A stretch of DNA of 64,000 bases. It comes from Deltaproteobacteria bacterium. Lineage in GTDB: Bacteria > JAMCPX01. The DNA lies in contig JAMCPX010000022.1 in the NCBI GenBank assembly GCA_023382265.1, positions 1-64,000 on the forward strand, in the 5' to 3' direction. Position 1 is the first letter of the stretch. Each line of letters starts with the position of its first letter. Of this stretch, positions 7,906 to 17,307 are shown one piece after another. The position numbers were made by a program, and so were the translations under genes. Under the pieces are notes generated by a model that made no database searches, was not told the origin of the DNA, and was given only the letters and a program-made list of their open reading frames with translations.

Positions 7906-9525
7906 TTAAGATGATTTATTCATCATCCTGAACAGTTTCTTGTTTTTCGTGTACAACTCTTTAAACACGGTAAAACTCTTATCGTACATTTCTTTGTACT
8001 CGGCTCTCGGTGTATATATCCTGTCGACCGGTATAAGGGGTTTTGCCTCTTTGAAGGATTTGATCAATCCGAGCCCTACAGCGCATACAATAGCTGCACC
8101 GTTTGTGCCGGCATTCTGAGGATTTTCAATAGTCTCAATATTCCTGCCTGTTATGTCTGCCATGATCTGACACCAGACATCGGATTTTGCGCCTCCGCCT
8201 ACAAAACGGATATTTTTTTGATATGGTATCTTTTTCTCTATCGCTTCAAGCATCCACCTTTTGTGGAATGCAACACCCTCAAGCACAGAGCGGATCATCT
8301 GGCGCTTGCCTGTGCTTAGACTGAGGTTGAAAAACATGCCTCTTGCGTATGCATCCTCTCTAGGAGATCTATTGCCTTGCAGCCATGGCGTAAATATAAT
8401 GCCGCCTGCTCCGGGAGGTGTTTGTCCAACAACTTCGTTTAAGAATTCATAAAGACTTGTATACACGGCATTTGTATCAACTATATGCTTTGCATCAGGA
8501 TACATGCCTATTTCATCAAGGGCAAGATGATCTCGCACCCATTGGAGGCATATACCCGAGGTTTCTTGTTCCGCGGTGTAAACGTATTCACCGGGGATTG
8601 CACTCAATATTGATGCTACAAAGTTACTTATGTCTACTGTCCTTCTGTCAATATTTGCTGCTACCCATCCTGAAGTTCCAACATAGATGTGTGTATCATA
8701 AAGGTCGAGTGCTCCTGAGCCGACAGCCGTAAGAAATGTATCACCTCCGCCTCCGAAAACCGGAATGCCGGGTATAAGTCCCATTTTATCAGCCGCCTGC
8801 TGCGTTAAACCTCCTATAATGTCGGTTGACCTTACAACGGTCGGTAAATGATCCATGTTTACATCAAATGTTTTGCAAAGACTCTCCGACCATCTCAGTT
8901 TCCCTTTTCTTGTATCAAAAACCCATGTCAGATGAGCAGAATCGTATGTCATGCCGTACTTACCTGTGCACCTGAGTGTAAGATAATCTTTAACGTCAAG
9001 CCACTTATAAACTTTTTTAAATGCCTCTGGTTCATTATCTTTGACCCAATGATATTTCCAGAGCGGGTCATTTGGAGTTGCAGCAAGTCCGCCTGTAATA
9101 AAGAGCGATTTTAATCCTATAAGAGCATTCCAATTATCAATCCTCGGGAAGCCGTGATAAAGATATTTTGCAATCTGTGCGGTTGACCGCTGGTCCATGT
9201 ATGTCATAGGATTTCGCAGTGCATTTCCTTCCTTATCAACCACGACAGATCCCTGCATTTGTGAAGAGAATGCAATGCCATTGATCCGGGACGGCTTTAA
9301 TGATGTGCGTTTTATAATCTCACGCGTTGAACTGCATACGGCATTCCACCAGTCATCAGCTTTTTGTTCGGCACCACCATCCACGGTTGTGTAGAGAGGG
9401 TATTCTGCAAGATAAGAATCTATAAGCTCTATTTTACCGCCGATTTTATAAAGACAGGATTTATTGCCGGTAGTTCCGAGGTCAAACGCAAGGATATATG
9501 TTCCATCCACTGACATAGGGTTCAT
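7906..9525 (-). CDS. FGGY-family carbohydrate kinase (xylulokinase-like)
   Basis: 539 aa from the ATG at 9525, with AAGGAG upstream. It phosphorylates a sugar or polyol with ATP in the cytoplasm (family). The N-terminal ATPase phosphate-1 loop is LAFDLGTTGNKSCLY (residues 12-26). INGIAFSSQMQGSVVVD and MTYMDQRST resemble the substrate-site segment of xylulokinases. The phosphate-2/adenosine side shows VGTSGWVAAN, then FVGGGAKSDVWCQIMADITG and NAGTNGAAIVCAVG. It stands alone, with a plausible promoter directly upstream, and no sugar transporter or isomerase is nearby to tell the substrate. Xylulokinase is the best guess. Confidence 0.85.
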   Translation of the reverse strand: MNPMSVDGTYILAFDLGTTGNKSCLYKIGGKIELIDSYLAEYPLYTTVDGGAEQKADDWWNAVCSSTREIIKRTSLKPSRINGIAFSSQMQGSVVVDKEGNALRNPMTYMDQRSTAQIAKYLYHGFPRIDNWNALIGLKSLFITGGLAATPNDPLWKYHWVKDNEPEAFKKVYKWLDVKDYLTLRCTGKYGMTYDSAHLTWVFDTRKGKLRWSESLCKTFDVNMDHLPTVVRSTDIIGGLTQQAADKMGLIPGIPVFGGGGDTFLTAVGSGALDLYDTHIYVGTSGWVAANIDRRTVDISNFVASILSAIPGEYVYTAEQETSGICLQWVRDHLALDEIGMYPDAKHIVDTNAVYTSLYEFLNEVVGQTPPGAGGIIFTPWLQGNRSPREDAYARGMFFNLSLSTGKRQMIRSVLEGVAFHKRWMLEAIEKKIPYQKNIRFVGGGAKSDVWCQIMADITGRNIETIENPQNAGTNGAAIVCAVGLGLIKSFKEAKPLIPVDRIYTPRAEYKEMYDKSFTVFKELYTKNKKLFRMMNKSS

Positions 9526-9548
9526 ATTTTAATTCTCCTTCAGATTTA

Positions 9549-9577
9549 TTATTAACCTAAAAGAATGCAATAGACAA
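9549..9577 (-). promoter_or_regulatory. sigma-70-type promoter of the FGGY kinase
   Basis: On the minus strand TTGTCT (9577-9572), a 17-nt spacer and TAATAA (9554-9549). It lies 24 nt upstream of the kinase ATG, just ahead of the AAGGAG ribosome site. Confidence 0.4.
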
Positions 9578-9818
9578 GATTTGCTGCTATAATCTCATTG
9601 CAAAAGCGTCAATACAATAACAGGTGGAATGGATTGAATCCTGAGCAAAGTGAAGAATCAGCGGACCGCATGATATGTCTAAATAGTCTGCTTCGGGAAC
9701 TACATCCATATCAGTGTCAAAGATAAAACCGATGGTAGACAGATATTTATATACCAGTAATTGTGTGCTATGATAAAATATCGTGCTATAGAATTCTAAT
9801 TTGTTAGAAAGGAAGATT
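9578..9818. other. intergenic region between divergent kinase and nadB, with a repeat-like element
   Basis: No gene is seen. At 9640-9659 it carries CCTGAGCAAAGTGAAGAATC, which resembles the short dispersed CTGAGCGAAGCGAAGAATC-type repeat common in many proteobacterial genomes. A weaker relative occurs at 63142-63163. The nadB promoter must lie at the right end (an AT-rich TATGATAAAAT stretch at about 9771-9781), but no clear -35 box is visible. Confidence 0.3.
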
Positions 9819-11429
9819 ATGAGTATTCAAAAAATAGACATGCTTGTTATAGGTAGCGGGGTATCAGGGCTATACTATGCGATAAAGACTCACAAATATG
9901 GCAGTATTATGATCATAAACAAAACACCAAACAAATACGAATCTGCCACATATTATGCACAGGGAGGGATCGCATCCGTGTTTTCTACGGAGGATAGTTT
10001 TGAAGAGCATATAAATGACACACTTATAGCCGGTGATGGCTTATGCCATAAAGATGCGGTAACACTTGTTGTAAAAGATGCTCCTGCAAGGATTAAAGAG
10101 CTTATAGACTTTGGTGTTCATTTTAGCAAAGTGAATGATCCTATTGATAACGATCTTGTCTATGACCTGACCCGCGAAGGCGGGCATTCAAAAAGGAGGA
10201 TCCTGCACGCGGATGACCTTACAGGACGAGAGATAGAAGTAACTCTTATGCGTATACTTGAGTCACTTGGTATTAAGGTCCATGAACATTATATGGCCGT
10301 TGATCTTATCACAAAAAATAAGATTTTTAAGACAAAAAATCCGGATGACCGTGTGCTTGGCGCATACATACTGGACACACAAACAGGAGAGATCCATACA
10401 ATACTCGCAAAGGTTGTCATTATTGCAACAGGTGGTGCCGGCAAGGTTTATTTGTACACAAGCGACCCGGATACGGAAACAGGGGATGGGATTGCAATGG
10501 CATACAGGGCGGGTGCATCTATAGCAAATATGGAGTTTATACAGTTTCACCCGACATGTCTTTATCATCCTGAAGCAAAGTCTTTTCTTATATCGGAATC
10601 GGTAAGAGGAGAAGGAGGAATATTGAGAAAGAAAAACGGCTCTACTTTTATGGAATCTTACCACCCATTGAAAGAACTTGCGCCAAGAGATGTTGTAGCA
10701 AGAGCAATAGATAGTGAGCTTAAAAAAGCAGGCGATGATTATGTATTACTTGATATTACACATCTTGATCACGATTTTATAAAAAACAGATTCCCCTACA
10801 TTTATAACACACTTCTCAAATACGGAATAGACATGACGAGCCAGCCGATTCCGGTTGTCCCTGCGGCACATTATACATGCGGCGGGGTACTTGTTGACCT
10901 TAATGGCAAAACAGATATTGAAGGTTTATTTGCTATTGGAGAGACAGCCTGCACAGGATTGCATGGTGCAAACAGGCTTGCATCAAACAGCCTTATAGAG
11001 GGGCTTGTATTTGCAAACCAGGTTGCAATGATTACACCGCAATATCTTAAGAATGATCTCTCCCATGAGGCAATACCTCCATGGACATCCGGGAATGCAG
11101 TAGATAGTGATGAAATGGTTGTTGTATCGCACAACTGGGATGAGATACGAAGACTCATGTGGAACTATGTCGGTATAGTAAGATCAAACAAAAGGCTTGC
11201 ACGCGCAAGAGCAAGGATCGAATTACTAAAAGAAGAGATCAATGAATATTATTGGAACTTTAGAATCACAAAGGATCTCCTTGAATTGAGAAATATTGCT
11301 ACAGCAGCAGAACTCGCTATAAAATCAGCACAGATGAGGAAAGAATCAAGGGGTATACATTATAATATTGACTATCCGCACAAAGATGAAGCAAACTGGC
11401 TCAAAGATACCATAATAAAGAGGACATAA
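9819..11429 (+). CDS. nadB: L-aspartate oxidase NadB
   Basis: 536 aa from ATG 9819, chosen over an upstream in-frame TTG at 9801 because AAAGGAAG lies just ahead of it. The enzyme oxidises L-aspartate to iminoaspartate, the first step of de novo NAD synthesis. The N-terminal FAD loop is VIGSGVSGLYYA. ATYYAQGGIASVFS, DLTREGGHSKRRILHADD and IATGGAGKVYLYTSDP are NadB hallmarks, as are HPTCLY, the SVRGEGG segment and the ANRLASNSLIEGLVF block. The C-terminal helical domain is complete. NadA and NadC are not in this window. It is transcribed alone, convergent with lspA. Confidence 0.96.
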   Translation: MSIQKIDMLVIGSGVSGLYYAIKTHKYGSIMIINKTPNKYESATYYAQGGIASVFSTEDSFEEHINDTLIAGDGLCHKDAVTLVVKDAPARIKELIDFGVHFSKVNDPIDNDLVYDLTREGGHSKRRILHADDLTGREIEVTLMRILESLGIKVHEHYMAVDLITKNKIFKTKNPDDRVLGAYILDTQTGEIHTILAKVVIIATGGAGKVYLYTSDPDTETGDGIAMAYRAGASIANMEFIQFHPTCLYHPEAKSFLISESVRGEGGILRKKNGSTFMESYHPLKELAPRDVVARAIDSELKKAGDDYVLLDITHLDHDFIKNRFPYIYNTLLKYGIDMTSQPIPVVPAAHYTCGGVLVDLNGKTDIEGLFAIGETACTGLHGANRLASNSLIEGLVFANQVAMITPQYLKNDLSHEAIPPWTSGNAVDSDEMVVVSHNWDEIRRLMWNYVGIVRSNKRLARARARIELLKEEINEYYWNFRITKDLLELRNIATAAELAIKSAQMRKESRGIHYNIDYPHKDEANWLKDTIIKRT

Positions 11430-11498
11430 AATGGTCTAACTCCCGCTTACTGTAATAGTGATCGGTGAAGTGAACGCAAATATCAGTCACCTAAGTTT

Positions 11499-11984
11499 CT
11501 ACACCTTCTTTCTTGAGAAAAGAAGATCTATACCAAGCAATACAGCACCTATGGTAATTGCACTATCCGCCACATTGAATGTAGGCCAGTGTGAATGTTT
11601 AATATACGCATCTATAAAATCAACGACATACCCCTGTCTTAATCTATCTATGATATTACCCATGGCACCGCCTATGATCATGGACAATGAAACCATTGAT
11701 AACAATGTTATATCCTTTGAAGCTATGTAGACAGAAATAAGCATAATCAATACGCCGACAGAAAGCAGTGTAAGCAACTTACTGTTTAGAAGACATTGAG
11801 GCTTGTTAAAAAATCCGAATGCTATACCATGGTTATACGCCTTAACAAGTTCCAGCATCCCTGGAATTATAACAAGAGGATAGGATAGATAGTGAACGAC
11901 AACGTACTTTGAGATTTGATCAATGAGGATCACAATCAAACTAATAATAAGTAAATAACTTATTCTCTTTTTAAACGGGATCAT
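11499..11984 (-). CDS. lspA: lipoprotein signal peptidase (signal peptidase II)
   Basis: 161 aa with four hydrophobic helices. It cleaves the signal peptide of diacylglyceryl-modified prolipoproteins in the inner membrane. The two catalytic aspartates are visible in GGAMGNIIDRLRQGYVVDF and TFNVADSAITIG, and the YNHGIAFGFF segment is the conserved NxGxAFG loop. Its ATG overlaps the ileS stop as ATGA, the common ileS-lspA pair. Confidence 0.96.
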   Translation of the reverse strand: MIPFKKRISYLLIISLIVILIDQISKYVVVHYLSYPLVIIPGMLELVKAYNHGIAFGFFNKPQCLLNSKLLTLLSVGVLIMLISVYIASKDITLLSMVSLSMIIGGAMGNIIDRLRQGYVVDFIDAYIKHSHWPTFNVADSAITIGAVLLGIDLLFSRKKV

Positions 11985-14779
11985 GCTTTTATCACCTCAA
12001 CACATCTATGGCATAATGTCGGATACGATTTATCCGTGCCAACTGTTTCTGAATAATTCCAGCACCTCTCACACTTTTCTCCGTGCGCCTTTTGTATCTG
12101 TACGTTCATGATTTCTGCCCCTTCTTTTAATTCAACATTGGAAACGATAAATAGCTCGGTCAGATCATCTTTGTATTTTTCTAATAATACGTGGTCTTCT
12201 TTTCCCGACTGAACAACAACCAGCGCCTCAAGCGATGAACCGATTGTCTTGTTTGCCCGCTGTACCTCAAGGGCCTTGTTTACCTCGTTTCTTATTACTC
12301 TCAACCTTTCGTAATCCTGATAAACGGTGCTGTCTTTTTCAGGGAACACCGTCTTCTGAAGGTGATCCGTTAAAAAGATACTTTCTGTTTCCCTGTTAGG
12401 GATATATTTCCATGCCTCTTCTGCTGTAAAGGATAATACCGGCGCAAGCATGGTAACAAGAGAAATCAGGATGTCGTACAGCACTGTTTGCGAGGCACGC
12501 CTTGCCTTTGAACCGGATTTTGATACGTATAATCTGTCCTTTAGGATGTCCAAATAAAATGAACTAAGGTCAACGACGCAAAAATCAAGGATCGCATGAT
12601 ATACAACGTGGAAATCATACTCATTGTAAGCCCTGTCTATCCTTTTAACGAGTTCCGCAGTCTTGTACAGCATATACAGATCAACGGGCCGCATCTCCTT
12701 GTAATCCATTCTATCTTTTTTCTGATCAAAATCGTACAGGTTTCCGAGTATAAACTTTATTGTGTTTCTGATCTTTCGGTAAGCCTCTTTCAACCGCTCC
12801 AGTATGTCATTTGAAACACTTACATCTCCTCTGAAATCCTCGGCAGAGACCCACAGCCTGAGGACATCGGCACCATACTTATCAATAACCTCCTGCGGTG
12901 CAACAACGTTACCGACCTGTTTGCTCATCTTTCTGCCTTTTTCATCTACAACGAATCCATGGGTAAGTATTGACCGGTACGGTATACCGTGTCCCGCTGT
13001 CATGGACGTGAGGAGCGTTGACTGGAACCACCCCCTGTGCTGATCGCTTCCCTCGAGATAAAGGTCCGCAGGCCAGACAAGATTATTGGCATGTTTCAGC
13101 ACAACTGCATGGCTGACACCGGAATCAAACCACACGTCAAGTATATTTTCTTCCTTTTCAAATGTTTCACCTTTGCATTTAGGACATTTGTAACCCTGGG
13201 GTATAAAGTAATCTGCCGGCTTCTCAAACCAGATATCGGCACCATTTTCTTTAAACAGCTCCGACACACGCAAAGCCACGTCCGGGTCAGCTATGCTCTG
13301 TCCGCACTGCTTGCAGTAAAAAACAGGGATTGGAACGCCCCATATGCGTTGGCGGGATATACACCAGTCCGGTCTTGTTTCGAGCATTCCCTGTATCCTG
13401 TCCTTGCCCCAGGAAGGTATCCATGCCACTTTATCTATCGCTTTCAACGCCTCTTTTCTCAGGCCATGCGTTTCAACCGATATGAACCACTGTTCCGTGG
13501 CCCTCGTTATCACGGGCTTTTTGCACCGCCAGCAGTGCGGGTATGAATGCGGGTAGTCCTGCTGTTTTAACAGAGCACCGTTTTCTTTGAGCTTTTCTAT
13601 TATCTCTTTATTGGCATCGAATACAAATTGACCTCCAAAAAACTCCACGTCCTGTGTGAACTTGCCGTACTTGTCCACAGGGGAATAAACCTCAAGCCCG
13701 TATCTCTCTCCGGTCTGGTAATCATCTGCGCCGTGACCCGGTGCGGTATGAACACAACCGGTACCTATATCGGTTGTAACATAATCCCCGAGTGTGATGA
13801 CAGAGTCTCTCTGATACATGGGATGCTGTGCAACAATACCTTCAAGCGTTTTTCCTTTGAATGATGTTATAGTACGGCCTTCTCTCCAGCCCGGCAGTAT
13901 TTCCTTAAGGTTCTCAAGTAATGCCTGCGCGGCAATATAAACATTCTCTATGGGTTGTGACGTTACTCCCGGAGCATAAGAAGCATCTGTTTTGACCCCG
14001 AAAGCAACATACTCAAGCTCCGGATGAAGCGTTATCGCAAGGTTTGCCGGCAGTGTCCACGGGGTTGTCGTCCATATTACAAAATAAGTATTTTTGTCTC
14101 TTAATGATGCCGGCAGTTTTCCTTTGTCATCTTTTACCCTGAACCGTACATAAACAGAAGGAGACACATGGTTTTCGTATTCAACCTCTGCCTCTGCAAG
14201 TGCTGTTACACAGTGGGCACACCAGTAAACGGGTTTTTTCCCCTTGTAAACATACCCATTCCGCATGATCTTTGACAGTTCTTCCACGATCGCGGATTCA
14301 TAGCTGTAATTCATGGTAAGGTACGGCTCTTGCCACCTGCCGAGTACCCCGAGTCGTATAAACTCCTGCCTCTGTATATCAACAAACTGCTGTGCAAACT
14401 TCCTGCACTCCCTGCGTATCTCAAGTTTTGACATGGTATGTTTTTTCTGACCCAGTGATTTGTCAACGTTATGCTCTATGGGCAGGCCGTGGCAGTCCCA
14501 GCCGGGCACATACTCTGCTTTGTAACCACGCATTGCCTTGTCCTTGATGATTATATCTTTTAAGATCTTGTTGAGCGCGTGGCCTATATGTATGTGTCCG
14601 TTTGCATACGGCGGTCCGTCGTGCAGCATAAATGTCCTGCCATCGCTGTTCTTCTTTATGATCTTTTCGTAGACAGAGTTTTCCTCCCAGAACTTCAGGA
14701 TGTCCGGTTCCTTTTTTGGCAGGTCGGCCTTCATCGGAAAATCGGTCTTCGGCAAATTTAATGTATTTTTATAATCCAT
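11981..14779 (-). CDS. ileS: isoleucyl-tRNA synthetase
   Basis: 932 aa, full length. It charges tRNA-Ile in the cytoplasm. The class I HIGH motif is at residues 64-67 within PPYANGHIHIGHALNK. The second signature reads KMSKQ (about residue 616) rather than the usual KMSKS. The editing domain (TTPWTLPANLAI, GTGCVHTAPGHG) is complete. A C-terminal zinc finger C-ER-CWN...LCHRC is present, so this is the bacterial type with the zinc tail. It is followed by lspA with overlapping stop and start. A clear promoter lies upstream at 14792-14820. No T-box leader is seen. Confidence 0.97.
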   Translation of the reverse strand: MDYKNTLNLPKTDFPMKADLPKKEPDILKFWEENSVYEKIIKKNSDGRTFMLHDGPPYANGHIHIGHALNKILKDIIIKDKAMRGYKAEYVPGWDCHGLPIEHNVDKSLGQKKHTMSKLEIRRECRKFAQQFVDIQRQEFIRLGVLGRWQEPYLTMNYSYESAIVEELSKIMRNGYVYKGKKPVYWCAHCVTALAEAEVEYENHVSPSVYVRFRVKDDKGKLPASLRDKNTYFVIWTTTPWTLPANLAITLHPELEYVAFGVKTDASYAPGVTSQPIENVYIAAQALLENLKEILPGWREGRTITSFKGKTLEGIVAQHPMYQRDSVITLGDYVTTDIGTGCVHTAPGHGADDYQTGERYGLEVYSPVDKYGKFTQDVEFFGGQFVFDANKEIIEKLKENGALLKQQDYPHSYPHCWRCKKPVITRATEQWFISVETHGLRKEALKAIDKVAWIPSWGKDRIQGMLETRPDWCISRQRIWGVPIPVFYCKQCGQSIADPDVALRVSELFKENGADIWFEKPADYFIPQGYKCPKCKGETFEKEENILDVWFDSGVSHAVVLKHANNLVWPADLYLEGSDQHRGWFQSTLLTSMTAGHGIPYRSILTHGFVVDEKGRKMSKQVGNVVAPQEVIDKYGADVLRLWVSAEDFRGDVSVSNDILERLKEAYRKIRNTIKFILGNLYDFDQKKDRMDYKEMRPVDLYMLYKTAELVKRIDRAYNEYDFHVVYHAILDFCVVDLSSFYLDILKDRLYVSKSGSKARRASQTVLYDILISLVTMLAPVLSFTAEEAWKYIPNRETESIFLTDHLQKTVFPEKDSTVYQDYERLRVIRNEVNKALEVQRANKTIGSSLEALVVVQSGKEDHVLLEKYKDDLTELFIVSNVELKEGAEIMNVQIQKAHGEKCERCWNYSETVGTDKSYPTLCHRCVEVIKA

Positions 14780-14791
14780 AATAAGTTTATT

Positions 14792-14820
14792 TTTTTAACG
14801 ACAATACACCGCCGTGTCAA
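14792..14820 (-). promoter_or_regulatory. sigma-70-type promoter of ileS-lspA
   Basis: On the minus strand TTGACA (14820-14815) is followed after 17 nt by TAAAAA (14797-14792), 13 nt before the ileS ATG. The -35 is a perfect consensus; the -10 is weak. Confidence 0.45.
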
Positions 14821-14903
14821 GTATGACAGGTACTTTGTCCTCACTCGGTTTTATCCTTGCAAGACAACAAATCCAAAAACAGCATTTTATAATATAGTCT
14901 ATT

Positions 14904-16520
14904 TCATTTTTCCTGTAAGGTTGTAAGTGATTCAATCTTTGAAGGGAGGTTTGCTGCTTTTAATGCATTTTCAACATCTGGCGGAATTTGTATGGCAAGT
15001 TCAACATTCCTGTCGGATACCTGACCTTCTGCACCGCTTGTATTATCCCCAACCTGAATATCTTTCAAAGAAAGCGATCTCGAAATTGCGGACATAGAGC
15101 CATCCGGAGAGTTATGATCAACCATTGTTGCAAAAATGTATCCTGTGCCGTTTCCATCATCAACAATCTCTATTATCCTTGATTGCTGTGGGTAATCTAT
15201 CAAACTTGAGGTTTCTATTTCCCAGTAACCCGGCTGCGTTGCCGACAAACCGGCCCTTGGTGTTACCATGTTATAGTGCCCGTGCCCAACAAGGTGCAAA
15301 ATAACATTCGGATAGCTTGCAAGTATATTAATAAACTCAGTACCTGTAATCTCGGAACCGGAATCGAGAGCATCAGGATACTGATGGCTTACAACAATCA
15401 CCAGTTTATGATTATTATACGCATCTTCCAATTCAGGTATAAGAAAGTTGTTTACCTCATCCGATCTGATACATCCGTTATCACCACCGCCCCTGCATTC
15501 CCAGTCAAGCACTATTACCCTTAAAGGTATGGATGGGTCGGGGTCAAAAGCATAATCACCGTATCCGTTTGTTATATTCGTTGTGCTAAAGCCATGACCA
15601 ACGGGTAGTGACGCAGTCGTAAAAAACAGCTGCATATAATCAACAGGGCCAAGCAAGGCTCTGACGGTATCTGGTGTTATCGTCGTCCCTTTATGAATTA
15701 TATTGCCATAATCATCTTCTGAACCGAGATAAACATCACCACCTGTTGCTATCTGTGCAAATTGAGCTGTTATTGCAAAATTCCCATTGATAAGCCCGTC
15801 ATGGTTACCGACAGTCGTGTACCATGGTACCTGTTTATCAAGTCCCCATGGTAGAAAGGGGTCATGTGGATCGTTCAGAGGACCAGGAACAACGTCCACA
15901 TGCTTGCCGCTGTCCGGAGTGATAACAGTACCGTCAAGCACACCGATAAACCAACGAGCCTCGTTTGTTTGTGTGTTATCTACGGTATCACCAAGCGCAA
16001 TTAAAAAATCATAATGCCTTGCATGGCTAAAATCATTAAGTGTTCTTATCATTGCATCAAGTACCTGGGTAGTGTAACGATCCTGCGGTCTGTACGCACC
16101 TTCAAATAAACCATAGCTGTCCATATCGCAAAACCTCAAAGGTGATTTCGTATCCATAATGTGTATATCTGTTATAACCGGGAAATAGATTACAGAGCGT
16201 GCCGATATGGATGGAGCTGGGGCTGAACCGACGATGCCAAGATCATCTCTAAATATAAAATTTTCACCAGTGCCTGTTATGAACTTGCCGAAATTGTTAA
16301 GCATATCTTGAGGGATATTATTTGGATCAACTGGATTTACAGCCGGTTCAACAGGTACGAGTGTCTGAACAAGTGTTGTAGTCGATTTTGAAAGTGTAAA
16401 ATTGGGACCGGGCAGATGTCCTATAGCCGTATAGTTTTTGGCTGTTGTCCCGCTACCGCAATCCGAAAAAACTAATGAAATAGCTATAAATATTGCTAAA
16501 CTGTAACATTTTTTACCCAT
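14904..16520 (-). CDS. secreted/lipoprotein metallophosphoesterase
   Basis: 538 aa. Residues 1-21 form a signal peptide ending at Cys21; the residue before it is Asp, so lipidation is uncertain. All calcineurin-type metal ligands are present in order: FPVITDIHIMD (D-x-H), IALGDTVDN (GDxxD), TVGNHDG (GNHD), VVSHQYPD and LVGHGHYNM (GHxH). This predicts a two-metal phosphoesterase outside the cytoplasm; the substrate (nucleotide, phospholipid or phosphoprotein) is unknown. The insert between the metal motifs is large and there is no C-terminal nucleotidase domain. It starts 12 nt behind cutA and is probably the last gene of the long minus-strand run. Confidence 0.85.
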   Translation of the reverse strand: MGKKCYSLAIFIAISLVFSDCGSGTTAKNYTAIGHLPGPNFTLSKSTTTLVQTLVPVEPAVNPVDPNNIPQDMLNNFGKFITGTGENFIFRDDLGIVGSAPAPSISARSVIYFPVITDIHIMDTKSPLRFCDMDSYGLFEGAYRPQDRYTTQVLDAMIRTLNDFSHARHYDFLIALGDTVDNTQTNEARWFIGVLDGTVITPDSGKHVDVVPGPLNDPHDPFLPWGLDKQVPWYTTVGNHDGLINGNFAITAQFAQIATGGDVYLGSEDDYGNIIHKGTTITPDTVRALLGPVDYMQLFFTTASLPVGHGFSTTNITNGYGDYAFDPDPSIPLRVIVLDWECRGGGDNGCIRSDEVNNFLIPELEDAYNNHKLVIVVSHQYPDALDSGSEITGTEFINILASYPNVILHLVGHGHYNMVTPRAGLSATQPGYWEIETSSLIDYPQQSRIIEIVDDGNGTGYIFATMVDHNSPDGSMSAISRSLSLKDIQVGDNTSGAEGQVSDRNVELAIQIPPDVENALKAANLPSKIESLTTLQEK

Positions 16521-16532
16521 AAGTTCCTCCTT

Positions 16533-16877
16533 TTATTTGATTATATTATCGTTAATCCATTTTAAATAATTATGCAATCCATATTTAATATCAACCGAAA
16601 TGAACTCTGGTAATTCGTACGGGTGAATTTCAATCAATCTTTTTTCTATCGCCGATAATAAATTGCGATGCGTCTTAATAATTAGGAGTGACTCTTTTGA
16701 GTTAACCATTTTCCCTTTCCATCTATAAATGGAATTCAATCCATAAACTATATTAACACAGGCTGAAAGCCTTTCTTTGACTAGTATCTTTGCAATGCGG
16801 ATTGCATCTTTCTTTCTTTCCACTGTTGTATAAACTATGACATAACCTGCTTTATTATTTTTTTCCTTCAACCGCAT
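16533..16877 (-). CDS. cutA: divalent-cation tolerance protein CutA
   Basis: 114 aa, the normal size. CutA forms a small trimer of ferredoxin-like domains; it is linked to copper tolerance, but its true role is unclear. Motifs: VIVYTTVERKKDAIRIAKIL at the N-terminus, LSACVNIVYGLNSIYRWKGK, then HPYELPEFISVDI, the family signature. The ATG chosen overlaps the SRPBCC gene by 23 nt. The first nine residues are extra compared with typical CutA, so a slightly later start is possible. Confidence 0.93.
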   Translation of the reverse strand: MRLKEKNNKAGYVIVYTTVERKKDAIRIAKILVKERLSACVNIVYGLNSIYRWKGKMVNSKESLLIIKTHRNLLSAIEKRLIEIHPYELPEFISVDIKYGLHNYLKWINDNIIK

Positions 16878-17298
16878 CTTTCAGCTCTTCCATTGATTTT
16901 TTCATTGCAACGTTGTTGAGTGTATTGATGATCGGGCCTGGTACCCAGAAGCCGGGATCAACATAAGTGGAAAATGTCGCAAGCGTTTTGTTTTTATCAA
17001 TCTTTTCAAATGTGTAACTTCCCGTCACGTCCTTTACATCTCCCTCTACATAACTCCAGCTAATCCCATATTCTTTTTCATTATACTTGTAATCGAGGAC
17101 ATATCTTACTTCTTTACCGAGTACACTAATTCTAAACTCAACTATCTTTGGTTTTCCTGTTTTATCTTTTTTCAACACCTTAACTTCTTTCACCGCAGAT
17201 TGCCAATCGGGATAGCTTACAAAATCGCATATCCTATGATAGCATTTACCAATAACGCCGTTTATTTCTATTGTTCTTGTCAATTCTTTTCCAGACAT
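16855..17298 (-). CDS. SRPBCC/START-like ligand-binding protein
   Basis: 147 aa with a good AAGGAGG site before the ATG at 17298. The sequence follows the SRPBCC fold: an initial beta strand (TIEINGVIGKCYHRI), a helix with FVSYPDWQ, a run of beta strands, and a long C-terminal helix (NTLNNVAMKKSMEELKDAV). VDPGFWVPGPI is typical of polyketide-cyclase/dehydrase-like members, which bind hydrophobic ligands such as lipids or quinones. No catalytic residues are known for this branch. It sits between a flavoprotein-like gene and cutA. Confidence 0.75.
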   Translation of the reverse strand: MSGKELTRTIEINGVIGKCYHRICDFVSYPDWQSAVKEVKVLKKDKTGKPKIVEFRISVLGKEVRYVLDYKYNEKEYGISWSYVEGDVKDVTGSYTFEKIDKNKTLATFSTYVDPGFWVPGPIINTLNNVAMKKSMEELKDAVEGKK

Positions 17299-17307
17299 AA
17301 ACCCTCC

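Noticed and set aside
13037-13546. 169-codon + strand frame inside ileS
   Set aside because: Antisense to conserved ileS domains (editing and zinc regions), with no protein family resemblance.
14780-14903. T-box or other riboswitch ahead of ileS
   Set aside because: The leader is only about 13 nt from the likely promoter and has no Stem I or TGGNACC motif.
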